DNA from: Struthidea cinerea
Lineage: Eukaryota > Chordata > Aves > Passeriformes > Corcoracidae
Length of the DNA stretch: 64,000 nt
Assembly (NCBI GenBank): GCA_013397865.1
Contig: VZTI01003765.1
Coordinates: forward strand, 247,473-311,472
Direction of reading: 5' to 3'
Part shown: piece by piece, positions 24,670 to 38,203 of the stretch
Layout: every line of letters begins with the position of its first letter
Position numbering within the stretch: the stretch's first letter is position 1
Notes under the pieces: model-generated
What the model was told of the DNA's origin: nothing
The model's database searches: none
What the model saw: the letters and a program-made list of their open reading frames with translations, nothing else
Translations under genes and position numbers: made by a program

Positions 24670-27600
24670 AATAACCTTGGGTGCTAAGAGTTCCCATGCT
24701 TCTTTCTGGGTTTGGGAATTATTTAGTTATTTCTTATTGATACATTTCACAAGACACTATTATCTTTTAGTCCAATTTGTGTAGCAGCTGAGATTTTTTT
24801 TTTCTATTAACAATTTGTGGGAGACCTTAGAATATAAGTAGTGTGTTTCAGATGAAGAACTTTACCAAATGAACACCCTAGGCTTTTAGTAACTTATATA
24901 GTTCTCTTTTACTGCCTTAATTTTTGGTTGTAACCTTGTTGAAATTTCCCTGGATTGCTCTAGGTCATGAGGATGGGATGGTACAAAATGTGTCCCCCCA
25001 TGGCTTGAATTGAGTCTCTGCTAGGGTGGAAGAAAATGGAATTCTTTGGTTCTTTTAAGACTTTGGGTTTAGATTCAAAACTGAATAAATTGGATTAAAT
25101 GTAAAACTGGATAAAATATTAATTTAAATGTGTGTCTTTGAAACATGGGCACCCCAATGTATATCCTGAGAACCGTTCACTTGGATGTTCATTTACTGTG
25201 TGTGCAGTTTATTAAAAGGCCTTAAACAGTGCCAGATCAGCCTGTAGATATAAGGGTTTGGCAAAAAGTTAGTGAAAATACTGTGTTTTTTGTAGTGTCA
25301 ATTGGATTATTGATATTCCTGCATGCTAAAGACCAGTCCTAAGTTATTTAGACAAACGATTTATGAGCTAGTTATAGATGTTACTGGGACTTGCCTGTTA
25401 GACACATGGGTATAGAATTTAGGATCAAATTTAGGATTGCTCTTCAGATACATCTCTATGTGTGAAGCCACATAATAACTTTCTGTATAGTAGGTGGCTG
25501 CTCATTTTGGGTCCATGTCTGTATGTGTTTTTAATTCAGGCTTGAAAGTTATGCTGTGCCTGAGAAAACCTAAGATGAATTATTTTGTTCTGATGTGCCC
25601 AGTTGTGAAGCATTTTATTTCCTTAAAGCCATCATATATATAAAATATGATCACTCCAAATTTCTTGATGAGGAAATAAGCAACCATACAAAGTCTAAAC
25701 CCAAGTGCTTAACAAAATTGTAACACCAGCTATAGTATAGACAAGTCAGTATAAGTGTGAATATATCTAGTTTCAGGTCTTAAAAGCAGTACATACTCTA
25801 TCAGAGAAGCAGAAACATGAAGACATTTTCAGAATTGGAAGCATTAATGTAAAACACTTGACCTGAGGATGCATGGGTTTGGGATTCATGGAACTATTTC
25901 CTGGCCAATTATATATTTATTGCATCATGTGCATTAACTTATCCATTAATCACAGAAAGGTGACTCCAGAATAAACACTAATTTTTGAAAGTCATGAATA
26001 CATGAGTAAATTTTACACAGTTAATTTGAGACATGCAACTAGAAAGTGGCTTCTGGTCGACAGTATGGAAAATATTTCCTTTTGACAGATAGCACAAATG
26101 TGTCAGAAGAGTGGGGTACCAGCTGTGGTACTGAAAAGCAAACACTTGGCATCCTTGCAGTTTAAAAACCAATGAGGCTGGTTTTTTACCTCACTTGTCC
26201 TGGAAAGTAAATGCCGTATCAACTGTTGTGATAAAGGGCTTAAGGCTTCTAGGCTTAAAGTCTCAGAGCCCTGCTTGTTTATGCAAAAATTGTTCTCTTT
26301 TGGTAAATGTAGGTGCATATTCTCACTTAGTTTAATAGGACTGGTTCTGTGTCCAATAAAAAAAATGCAGCTGTGGTGATTTTTTTGCAGACATATGTCA
26401 GACTCTATTTAAAATCTGTTTAAATATAAACGTTGTATTTAATGTAGCCCTACTTCTGTGGAATTGCTAATGGGAAATCTTTCATTAAGAAAGATTACTG
26501 TATATGTTAACCACTATCAACACCCCTCTGAGGAAACAAAAATAATAATTAAAGGACATTAAGGCCTGATGTTCAAACAGGACAACCTGTAAAATGATCT
26601 GTAACAGTTTAAAGAATGCAGTACACAGTGTGGTGTTTGTGATAGAACTTGGCCCTTCAGTTTAATGCCTGCTGTGGTCTGTTGTGTTATAAAAGTGAAA
26701 TAGAAAACTGGACTCCAGCAATACCACGCCTCTCCTCTGGACTTCTCACTGGTTAATTTCTCTCTAATCTGTGTGTTCCCAGATTCTCCCCTGTTTCACT
26801 GTGTTGGCTCTTTCGTTTTATTTGCATTTTAAAGCAGTGGAAAATTGATGCTACTTGTGGCTGAGCCTCAGTTACCGAGAGGCTCTTGCCCTCTGTTTGT
26901 ATAATTGCTTAATTTCAGCATTAGTGTGGATCCAGCTGACTGCATGTATTTCTGGGTGTAAGCACCAGCTGACATGGCATATTTGTGATCCTGTTACTGT
27001 CTGTAGCAAAATAACAATAATTCTTGATGTTTTAATGACTCTTCCCCAGATGTTTCATGTACCTCATAACTGGGGTGATGAAAGTGCATTTAATTAGTTA
27101 AGCATTGGGTTTGTCTATATACATATAGAATAATTGCTTTCCTGCAGTGACATACTGATGTGATCTTAGATTTTATACAGTGGGCTTATACTTAAAGAAA
27201 AGCTTTACATTAAAAAGGAAAAGCAGTTCCTTTTGTTATTAAGTGTATTTCCAAACTGAAAAAAATTCTGTGTCATGACATCAGCTTCATTTTCACTACT
27301 CTCTCCACCAACATACTGAATGTGGTATGGAGCCTTTTAGACATTGTATTAGGAGTAAGAGGGAGACTCCAGTGATGGAGGTGTTTTTCGAAATAAACCT
27401 TTCCTTGTTAAACAGTGTAATAGATGTAATAATTAAGCAAACATATTTAGGGCTTTTTAATAATTTCCAGATCAAGAGGACATGATAACAGTTGGATGTT
27501 TCTGAATGGTTGAAATGGATGCTTTTGATCGCTTTGCAATATTTAAAATAAAGTGTGCTGGTAAACACTGAGTGCAGTGTCCATGGTGCTGCAGTTACCA

Positions 27601-30600
27601 CTGGCTTTTGTAGGAAATAATGTTTCCTTTCTCTTTTTCTTTTATACTTTTACAAAGTGTTCTATATTTTAATTACCAGTATATAGTTTGTTGGCAAGAG
27701 ATACAAGCACATTGCCTAGAACAAACAGTGCTGTATTTGTCTTATAACTGTCTTTTTTATTTTGGATTATCAGTGAGTGGAATCCCTATTTGCTTTGATT
27801 TGCTAGCTCATATTGTGTAAAAGATTCCTGCTTTTATCTTCTTCTTCTATACCAAAATGACCCTCTGAAGTCTGAGCAAATATTCCAGTTTTGCTCTCAA
27901 ATGGGCCAGATGGAAGAGCTGACTTCTGCTGTCACAAGAATTCCCTCTGAAATGCTGTTAACAACACTTAAACCATGACTTCCATGGGGTCCGTTTTATC
28001 ATTAATGACAGGGCGCGTTAGAAGAACAGCAGTGATAGCAGCTCTGTAAGAACATGCTTGAGTTAAGACCAGAGCTTAATGTTCAATCATCGCTGGTTAC
28101 TGTCACGTGCCATTATTCCAGTCATTTACTTGACTTGCAACAGGAAAGGCTTCAGTGCTTGCTGTACATTGGGCAGCAGTCCTTTTTCATTCAGCATGTT
28201 TCGGTGTGTCATCAAGCTCCCTTAGGAATTCTGCTTACAATCTGCTGATTTAATAGTTTACTGAAAAGGAGAGGACTGTTTCCCTCAGTTACTCCCTTTG
28301 GCATGGAATAGCATTATTAAATCCTCTGGTTTTGTTATAAATTTACAATAAACTTGGCCATAGAAATTGACCCTAGACTCTGGATGTATCTGAAATCTGA
28401 TTGTTTCATCTATTCAGTTGCAGGGGAGACACTTAAGGATATGAAGTGTCCCTAAATCTGGTTTAACAAGAAGTCAGGAAAGTTCCTTTTTCAGCCAAAG
28501 ACTCCAGAATCACTGTAAATCAAGCCACTCTAATGATTTCAGTGTCATCATCGCATTCTGATTTCTTGTTGCTGGGTGTATGGGAGAGCAGAAGAGCTGT
28601 GGCAGTCCAGTCCTAAAAATGGCTAACCCCTTGCATGAGTGGTGATGAATGCAGTATAGTCATCGGAGAGGACTCAAAGCATCTCTGATGTGAGAAATTA
28701 TTAGTCTGCTGTTAGTCCCAGTTGCAGAGGGCTGCAGAGCTTGTGTGTAGCTCAAGAGCTGGGGTGGCTGCAGTAGAGCAGGACATCAGCAAACCTCTCT
28801 CTCAAATGTTGAGAGGCAAATGGATATTTTAGTATGTTCATCATGGTTTATAAGAACTTTATTTCTGGCTTATGAATATTGATGCTATCTAGGGGCACTG
28901 CCAAAATTAGTTATGGCATATCCACTGTAGCAACGAGCTAATAGCTTGGATGTGGTGCATTTCTGTGTGCAGCTGCCTGGATTAAAAATCCCTACAAACT
29001 CTTCCCTGCGCCTGGAAAGTACCGTAGCTACTGCTGTGCTGAGACAAATGTGACATTACCAGGTGCTGTTGCATCTGGATATATTTATTCTGCCATCCTG
29101 TGCCTCACCTGGAAGCCCTTTGAGCTGGGGACTGTTCCGTGTTTGTATGATATCAAATAGGTGGGATCCCAGCACACACACTGTTCCTGTGTTCTGCATC
29201 CGATGTCCGCGGCAGAGCTGGCCAAAGCTGACTGACTGTGTCTGCGTGATACAGGCAGTTGTTTACAATATTTATTTTTATATGTGGATTAACCTGAGGT
29301 GTTCTGAAGACTTGGGCAGTTCTTCATGGTGTCTTATTTCACCCTCAACACTGTAGTAACTGAGCAGCTTCTGACAGTGCAGTGAGTGGTGTGGCGAACA
29401 TCTGTCCCATGTGGTTACTTGCCTCTTTTATCTTCAGGGAGAACTTCTTGTGTACTGTGGTGGGTGGTTGCTTTTTTCATAGATTAGATAGTGTGCAATT
29501 TATGTCTACAGCTCTGAAGACCAGAAGGGATAATTAGATTCCCTTTGATCCTGTGAAAAGCTGCGGCGCTCCATCAAGCTGCAGCATTACTGTGCTCTGT
29601 TCTTAATATGAGCAAAATCACAATCAAAGAATTAACAAGATGAAAAAAAATCAGGCAGGAACCTAGAGTTTGCAATTTCATGTTTCCTCTTTTTATTATG
29701 TTAACTTTCTATCTATTTTTTTATCGAAGAGGGGAGTGCTGTCATGTAGTGGTGCTGCAATTTGCCAGGAGTCAGTACTGGACAAATACCTTCTGTGTTA
29801 GAGATTACAAACCTGTATGAAATAATACTCTCGTGGTCTTTTCTCCCTTACTGCAAATTGTCACTGATGTACTCAGGTGCAGTGCAAAGTTACTGTTTGG
29901 CTATTTTATGATACTGACATGGTATAAAAGTGATGTGTTGACTTTTTCTGGTGTACAAACCGTCTAGGCAGAAGCTAAGATAGCTTAGCTATTTCTTTTG
30001 TGTTGCAGATGAACGTTGCATTCCTTGGTCTCCAAGTGCTGGTTTACATCTTGATTGATGTTAAGTAATTAAACCAGACTCCAGCTGCTTAGTGATTCAG
30101 AAGTACGGGGCTCCTATGCTGTAAAAACAACAAGCAACTCCCCACTTACTAACTTTTATCATTGTTTACTTTGGGCATCACGCAGAATGATGAGTGCAAA
30201 ACCTTTCTTTTCTTTTAATTTTTATTGGATGGGGAAGACAATTAAAATATTCCACTTTTATCTAATATTAAAAAAGGTTAAATTTAGCATCATCTTGAGT
30301 TAACTCCAGAATTAAAATTCAAGGCATAAATAAATATTTTCTGTTATGAGGATGGAGAATGGCTTTACTTTCTGTTTAGATATGTTGGATGCACCAAAAG
30401 AAGTTAAAAACTTGATTAATTTATAATGTGTGCTCTTCTGTTGGGAGTTATTTTATCCAATAAACAGGATATTTTTAATTAAGTTTGGCGTTTAGTTTAT
30501 GCAAAAAGTAATAGTTTTTTACTAATGGGATAACAAAGTTACAAAGTTGTGAAATGTACTACTTATAAGTAGCATTTAAATTGGAATACTCCAAAATCTA

Positions 30601-33600
30601 TGGGCAGCATTATGCCCACAGATGCTGCAGAGACTGGGCTAAATCTGTGTAGCAAACATACCTGGATTCAACATCACGGCTTTCCAGCAGGAGGCAACCT
30701 GGTATCAGCATGAGGTTATAGAAATGCCTCTCAAGGTCAGTATGTGCCAGCCAGGAGGCATAGCTGACCACTGCAGTTTATTCCATGTCCAGATACAAAC
30801 TAGTAAATGAGCATTTTTAGCGAAATTATTATTCTGATACTGGTCAAAATGTTAGTGTTTGTTAAAAAAAAAAAAAATTCTTTAGTGAAACTATGGCTGT
30901 GGATGTGAGTGTAGCCACAGATAGCCGTGTCTGTGCTTGGGGCAGAGTTGGAAACCAACACTGCCTAACAAGGAAATAGTTCATCTAATGTATTTTTGAC
31001 CTAATCATCTAGTTCCAGGCTCAGCTATCAAGTCCAGGCATGGAACATAATGGTGTTTAAAACCAATAGCACATGTGACCTTTGTGCTTTAATACTTGGA
31101 TCACTAATTTTAATAAGGTCTTGTTAGAGCATCTTTTTTCATAAAGTGCACTGTGATGGAAAAATGGACATCAACAGCTGGTTTAAATATTGCTGAATAG
31201 TGCACCAGAACAGCAATGCTAAAAGAAAATACCTTTCTGTAAAGTGTTAATGCACAGGGAAACAATTCCAAGAGGTGTAAATGGGTTAGTTTACCTGGCA
31301 TAATACTATAATTGTACAGGAAATTGCATGATGTACTTTCTGTGGGTATAAGTGACCTGAAAATTGCTTTAATATATTATCAATATGTTTTTCTTATTAA
31401 ATTCATTTCACAGTATTTTACAAAGAAATTGTTGCAGGTTTTTTTCATAAGCAAATGTTGCTCCCAGTACGACCAGTACCCAGTTCAGACTAAATGTAGC
31501 ACTTTCCTCTCGCTGTGTTTCTCTGGAAATTCTATTACAACACTGACACATTAAAGACTTTTCTTCTGCAGCTGCTGTTTCTGATCACTATTGATGATTT
31601 TTTTCCGAAGCTAAAAACATGGCCAAGTGTGATTAACACCCTACTGATGTAGCAAAGCTGACTGCAATGGAAGGTTTTGGTTTAAACGTTTGCCAAATCC
31701 ATAGCAGAGCTGTGAAGCGGGGAGCTCTCTGCGTCATCCTGGATGCTGGGTGTGTGAAATGCAGCATGCATGGCCTTGGCACTTGCCCTGGATAGAGAGC
31801 CCATAGGAGATCATGGAACTGTTGACTGAAATTTGTTTTCATGTGACTGCAAAGACTGAATATAGCTGTGATTTCACTCAGGGTCTCGGGGGCTTTTTGT
31901 CATCCCCATGTGTAGAACTATATGTTTTGTTTTACTTCAGCAGGAAGTTCAGCTGGGAAAAGCTACAGTATTTTCACTGTCTTGCAGACAAAATACCTTA
32001 AATATCTTACATTAGTTGTCAGCCTGTTAGCAAACTAAAGCTAGCACTGACCTATTGCCTGTGGTTGTGTTTTGGTCTGTGTTTTTCTTGGGTTCCTGTA
32101 TCCCACTCAATTCTGTGGTTACTGAGTGCCTTTTGGGGTAAAAATAAATACAAAAGCTTGTCATTGCTACGTCCAGTTACTACTCTATGTCTATCCCAAG
32201 GAAAACTGATGTGTTTGTGATCATTTTCTCCCCTTTTTCTCCACATGTAAAATGCAGAGTATAGTGTCAAAAGAGAAATGCATCAGAAAGTGGTAACTGT
32301 TGTTTGTCTGTCTTCATGTCCTTTGGGTCAGCGGCCTGCCCCACAGCCACGCCCCATCTCCTGTGCAGCCAAGAGTCACTGGTACAGAAATGGGACTGTT
32401 CCTGAGAAGGGGAGTTGTTGACAGTGATGTGGCTCCCAGGGGCTAGATCTTTCAGGAATTTTGGGACCCTAAAAATTACAGCCTTGGAAAGAGAGGCAGA
32501 GAATGTTCAGTGTGACACAACGTCCTGCAGAGAGCTGGGGAACTGAGCAGAGCACAGCAGAAACGTAACATTCATTCTGTGAGTCTTGGTTAGGGAGAGG
32601 TTGTGAAGGTGCATTTTGTAGCTGCAGTGGTTTTTTTAGGGATGGCACTTTCAAGGAGGCCAGTTCCATAGTCCAGTCTGTGTATGACTGGAAAACACCA
32701 GGCGATGGCAGAAACGTTTTGTGGTCATTCCAGAACAAATACGAAGGGCAGTGAACAGAAAGCTGGATCTTGCATTACTTGAAATTACTGGTGTGTCTGT
32801 CTGACAGTAAGTTCACTTTGTCGAAACCTTTAATATGTACGTAGTGAAAAGTACTTTTGAACTATCCTCATGACTTGATTTTTTTCCCATGTAGTGCAGC
32901 TCTTAATTGAAAAATCAGTTAAGCCCTTGTATCTATTTTTTTCCTAATCAATACCTATTTAGGCACTGTCTATAATTTGAGAACAGCTCATAGATACCAA
33001 AGTCATACCAGGGCTGACACCAGTATGTATGTAATTCGATTTTTTTTTTTAATTAATAAATACAAACACACAAATTGTGAACCAACAACTTCATTTTTTT
33101 TAAAGGAGATTATTTTATTAAAGAAATTCTGGTATTTAAAAAATAGTTCCTCATTTCTATTTGATGATAGAACCCCAAAATATCACAACATTCCTTAGTG
33201 CAGTGTGAAAGAAAAAGTATGTATTTTGTCTTTCCACCCTATACTCTTTACTATTTTTAAATTGGGCAACATTTAGTGGTTCTTGTTATTACCCAATCCA
33301 TAAAATAAGTAAGTAATGCAGCGGGAACAGGAAGTCAGGTGCCTAATTGAACAGATATTACAAAACTTCGTCCGTGTTCTAACTGTGATAAATACAATAA
33401 AAAGCTGAAATGCCAATCGTTATTCTTATTTTTTAGTACTTCACAATTTTTAGGCTTTGTGAGAAATGTCTTTGTTTGGAGGGAAAGGTAAAGATTTGCA
33501 TGTGTGCTTTGTCCTAGAGGATTTGCACTGTGGTTGGTGTATATAGAGCCTATGCCAGGAACCGGAAGGTAGAAGACAAGAAATAGCTGTGTTTGAGTCC

Positions 33601-35440
33601 TAAATTGGCTGCTGGGATAATAAATAATGGGGGGATGCAACCACAGTATTTATTCTTCAGTGAATTTAGAAAGTGTTCTCAGTCCATCTGCTTTTTATTT
33701 TAGAAACCTAACCCAGTTTTGCCTATGTAAAAACTGCAGATGCTAATTTTGAATTTTGTGGGGTTTTTTTGGGTGGCTAGTTGTTTGGTTTGGTTTTTTT
33801 TTTTTTTAGACCACCCACATGGGGGCACCTGCCAGGTTTTTTGGGGTACTTCCTCTACTCTGCAGGACTCTGAGGTTTTCTGTAAGTGTATGTGCTGGGT
33901 CTCATCCATTCATCATTATTACATCTTAATGTAGGTTTCAGGTTTGCTAAATTATGTTAAATCACTTCCATATTTAAACACATGAATAATTTTAAATGAC
34001 TGTGTGCTGCAAACAGCAGGATCAGATTATTAGAGCTCTTAATTGTTTCTGTCTTTTTGTCTGAAAGCTTTGCTTTCAGGCTTTTGCTGTGAGTTATGAA
34101 CTGGCAAATAATGTGTACTATAGGCCTTGCAGTATTACCACCAATGGCACATCTGAGACGTGGTACAACTAGGAACTCTTTCTCTGAGGGAAGCACAGTT
34201 TAAAGGTATGAACTTCTTGCAAAAACAGTTCAATATAAATCATACCTAATGGAGCTGTAGTCAGTATAGTTTGCAGATCCCCCGAGAGAAGAATGTATTA
34301 TTAAAAATATTTGGATGGCAGGAGTCTCTCGTTTGTTAATAAATTCTTTTATGCATGCAAGGTGTCTCTGTATCAGAAAGATCTAAAGATAACAACAACA
34401 ACAAAAAAGAGAGGAAGGGAGGAAAGAGTAAAAACAAGCCAAGAGTCTGAAGTCTGAGAATATTCACATCTGAATTGCAAGTTTTGAGTTCAGTTCCTAC
34501 CTGATTAGGCAAGGCATTTGTGTAGACTGCAGAACATAGAAAACAGGCAGTAGAGAAAGGAGATTGATAGCTCTATAGAGTTACACTTTGATGGAGAAAA
34601 CAGTGCACATGGCAGTAGTGACAGGTCTAGTACAGAGACTGAAAAAAGAGGAGGAAAGAGTTTTGACAGCAGGAAAACAAAATGAGTCAGAAAGCTGTAC
34701 CTTAGTTCCTGGGTTACCCTTGACCCATCTGTGCTTCCTCTGGTCAGCTCACTGAAATGCTGGAGCACTACTAATGCTGGAATGAATTGGGTTTGGGGAG
34801 GGTTGGAGAGCAAGGGGACAAGTCTTGGGGATGCTGTGGAGAAGCAGGTGGGTTGTGGGAGAATGAGAGAGGAGAAAGAGAGTAATTGAGGGATGTAAGC
34901 TTCGGTGAACAGGAATAGCCGTATCAGCAGCGACAGAAGGAGGAAATGAGCTGAGGATATGGGAGAAAGGTTGGCTGATTTTGGTGATACCACTAGATAT
35001 GTTTATGTTTGGAATGTGATGTCTTTAATTCTGTTAGCAAATTGGTTTATTTCAGACTCAAATCACTACAGTTTTCTTGATGGCTTCTTCTTTTTCTGAT
35101 ATTAAATCTGTGATGCTGCATTCAAGACACCTTTATGCTCCTCTAGGAGCTATGTGGATGTATGTTCAGAAGTCGTAACTCCCAGGAAATTAACTTTGCC
35201 ATTTATTAGCTCCTAGGTTTCTATCCAAATAATTTGAAAAGTAAATGTTTATCCTGTATATGTCTGTGTGCCCACTTGGACCTCTGAGGTGCTCAGGGAA
35301 TTTTTCCTTGGTAGTACAGTTTGTTTCACATGTTAAACCCAGGCTTCTGTGTTCACAGCTGCCAGTGAGTCACACTGACCCAGCAAGCTCAGTCCTGCTA
35401 TTTGACTTCATATAATTCATTTCATAACTGAACTACAGGG

Positions 35441-35871
35441 CCACCAAGGTGAATTAGAGGGATGGAGCACCTCTCCTGTGAGGAAAGACTGAGAGAATTG
35501 GGATTATTCACCCTGGAAAAGAAAAGGCTTTGGGGTGAACTAATTGCAGCCTTCCAATACCTGAAGGGAGCTTACAGGAAAGATGGAGAGAGACTTTTTA
35601 CAAGGGTATGTAGTGACAGGACAAGGGAAATGGCTTCAAACTCAAAGGGGCAGGTTTAGATTAGATACTAGGAAGAAATTCTTTACTGTGGGGGTAGTGA
35701 GACACTGGCACAGGTTGCCCAGAGAAGCTGTGGATCCCCATTCCTGACAGTGTTCAAGGCCAGACTGGATGGGGTTCTGAGCAACCTGGTCTAGTGAAAC
35801 GTGTCCCTGCCCATGGCAGGGTTTCAGAAACAGATGACCTTTAAGATCTCTTCAACCCAGGTCATTCTGTG
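35441..35871 (+). mobile_element. CR1 LINE 3' fragment, plus strand
   Basis: About 430 bp match the C-terminal end of CR1 ORF2 and the 3' UTR. The translated part reads EERLRELGLFTLEKKRLWGE, then LIAAFQYLKGAYRKDGERLF. The untranslated part has aggaagaaattctttactgt, ggcacaggttgcccagagaa and tggtctagtg, ending near cattctgtgaa. The reading frame is a remnant lacking the catalytic reverse-transcriptase core, so the copy is 5'-truncated and inactive. Edges are approximate. Confidence 0.93.
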
Positions 35872-38081
35872 AAAAAAGAGACTGCATAAAGAAAACACCC
35901 TTTGAGAGGGAAGAAGCAGTTTTCTTTTTTATTTTTTCCCCCCTTATGTTGTTAATAAACCTGACAGTGATTTAAGATCCTATCACTTTGGAATTGTGCA
36001 CTGCTCTTTTCCAAATTGCTTTCTATCATCCCTACCTTACATTTTGTTTTGTCATAGTTTCAAGAACTGTAGAGCTCTAGTTTCATACTCAATAAACTAT
36101 CTTAATGAGTTTTTAGTGGGATTTTTTTTATATTAAGACAAGAGAAATAAGTTAGAGATGTGAGAAATCCCCCTTCTAATGGTAGGGGAACTAGTTCGGC
36201 ACAAGGGGGCAGTCATGTTATATATGAAATTTTCCCTACTTTGGAGTTACTCAACTATGGGTTAATAGGCAATTGGGTGACTAAATTAGCATTGTAGGGT
36301 GGTATGAGTGCAGTCTTACATTTCAACAATTTCACTGATGCTCCAAATAGAGTGTTTACCAGAATTTTAGGAAAGATTTACTTGTAATCCTCAGTTTGAA
36401 GGGTAAAAAATTCTAAGTGTGTATGATAAACTGTTTTAGTCTTAAAGGTTAAAAATACATATATATGTATGCGTGTGATAATGTCAGCGTTAGATGAGAT
36501 GTCTGCAGTACTCTCCACACTTGTCTCACAGACATCTCACTCAAGTGTTAATATCACCTCAGGATTGTAGAATAAGAGGAAATCTAAACGTAATATACCT
36601 TTTAAAAACTCTAGATACAAAGGATTTTAGTTGTGTACTTGGTTTAAAAGTTGTTGATCTCTGAGATGGATTGAGTAGGAGATCGCTCCAAATTTATTTT
36701 GGACATGGGACAGGATAGTTCTCAGGAAGCCTTATTTCCCTCTGTCTCATGCCTGCTACTTGCACTCCTAAAGGCCAGTTGGGTGATTTTCAACAATGAT
36801 GTACAATTACTGAAGATTCAGTACAATTACTGTGATCAGGGCTTGTTGGGAAGCATTAAAACTTAAAGTTGGCCAGATAAGTGATAGTGTTTTCTCTCAG
36901 TGATTCGGCTTTGTGTTTGAATGATCCAACTACTCCCAACAGGAATTTGAAACTCTTTGATTTGCCTTGCAGGTGAAGTTGCATGAGCACAGGGCTTCAG
37001 AATTATAGTTTTAAGTAAAGTGATTTTATTCCTAATCTGTCACGACACATTATGAGCAAGTCTTGCAGCATAGGTCTTGAGCACAGCTTTGCACACAAGT
37101 TTCAAACATAGGTCCATGGTGAGAACAGGTCTCAGAAGAGAATGCAGGGTGGAAAAGAAGTTAACAACTTAACATGTTATCTAACTCTAAGTTTGGAATC
37201 TGTTTCCTGTTAGAGAGAGCACATATTTAAAAGCTGATAGACCTTTAGTATTCTGCTGCTGAACAAGGTTACCTATAGCATTCTGTCACTTAGCATGTCA
37301 GAATCTCCCTGGTTTCTGGAAACTATTAAAAGAAAAAGGAAAAACCCTTGAAAGATGAGGCAAAACATTATAAATAGTGGTGGAACCACTGAGTTCTCAA
37401 CTAGATATAAACAGTGTGTAAGTGACTCAGAGGGGTGATAATCCTGAAGTTTACGTTGCCATCTCCTAGCGTGTCTCGCTTGAGGTCATTATTGTAGAAA
37501 GTGGGCTTTTCCTTGGAAAATTATGATACTTGGAAAGTTGCTTTTTTTAAATGTTTCCTTATCATGGCTCATAGCACTTTGCTATATATTTTTGGGGGGG
37601 CTGAATATTAGTTTCATCAGATGTGGCATACTTTGCTGCCATGAAAGAATAAAAAGATTCAGATGATTCATCCTTCATGAGTTTTCTTATTTTAACTTCC
37701 TTAGCTAGGTTGGATCAACAAGAAAAAATTGGGTAGATGTGCATATGCTGCTGCATAGGGTTATGTGATCCTGTTGTCTCCATGACACCCATTCCCAGAT
37801 GGCTTTTGACCTTGTTGTCTGGCCTTACCTTCATTTCATAGGAGTTAAGTCTAAATGATACTCAATTTCATTAACTAAGCAGTTGTGTAGGAGAGAAGGA
37901 AGAGGGAAAGCTCACAGGTGGTTCCTCCACTGAAGTGAAAGTCTTACAACCCACAAAGGGAGCTAAACAACCAGGTTTTGTAAATTCTCCTGTGCATAAA
38001 ACTATTTCTTTCATTAGAGAGAGGATGAGATGTTATAGAAGTTGAGAGCTGGGAAATGCCTCTAATTTAATGAAGTGAATA

Positions 38082-38203
38082 TAATAGATATTATTATTAT
38101 ATATGAATATCATATATAATATAACATTATAATTATTATATTATTATATTATAATATATAATATAATAATATAATATAATACATATTATATATAATAATG
38201 TAG
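38082..38203. repeat. AT-only palindromic tract
   Basis: About 120 bases consist almost wholly of A and T, made of imperfect ATT, TATAA and ATAT units on both strands, broken by a few single C or G bases. Complementary units can pair within a strand, so hairpin or cruciform structure is likely. Such tracts are prone to length change and to matrix-attachment behaviour in general; nothing specific is inferred. Confidence 0.9.

Noticed and set aside
34505..34993. 162-codon minus-strand ORF, the longest clean opening besides the CR1-derived ones
   Set aside because: It is Leu/Ser/Phe-rich because the + strand is purine-rich, which suppresses stop codons in the complement. No domain, splice context or recognisable family.
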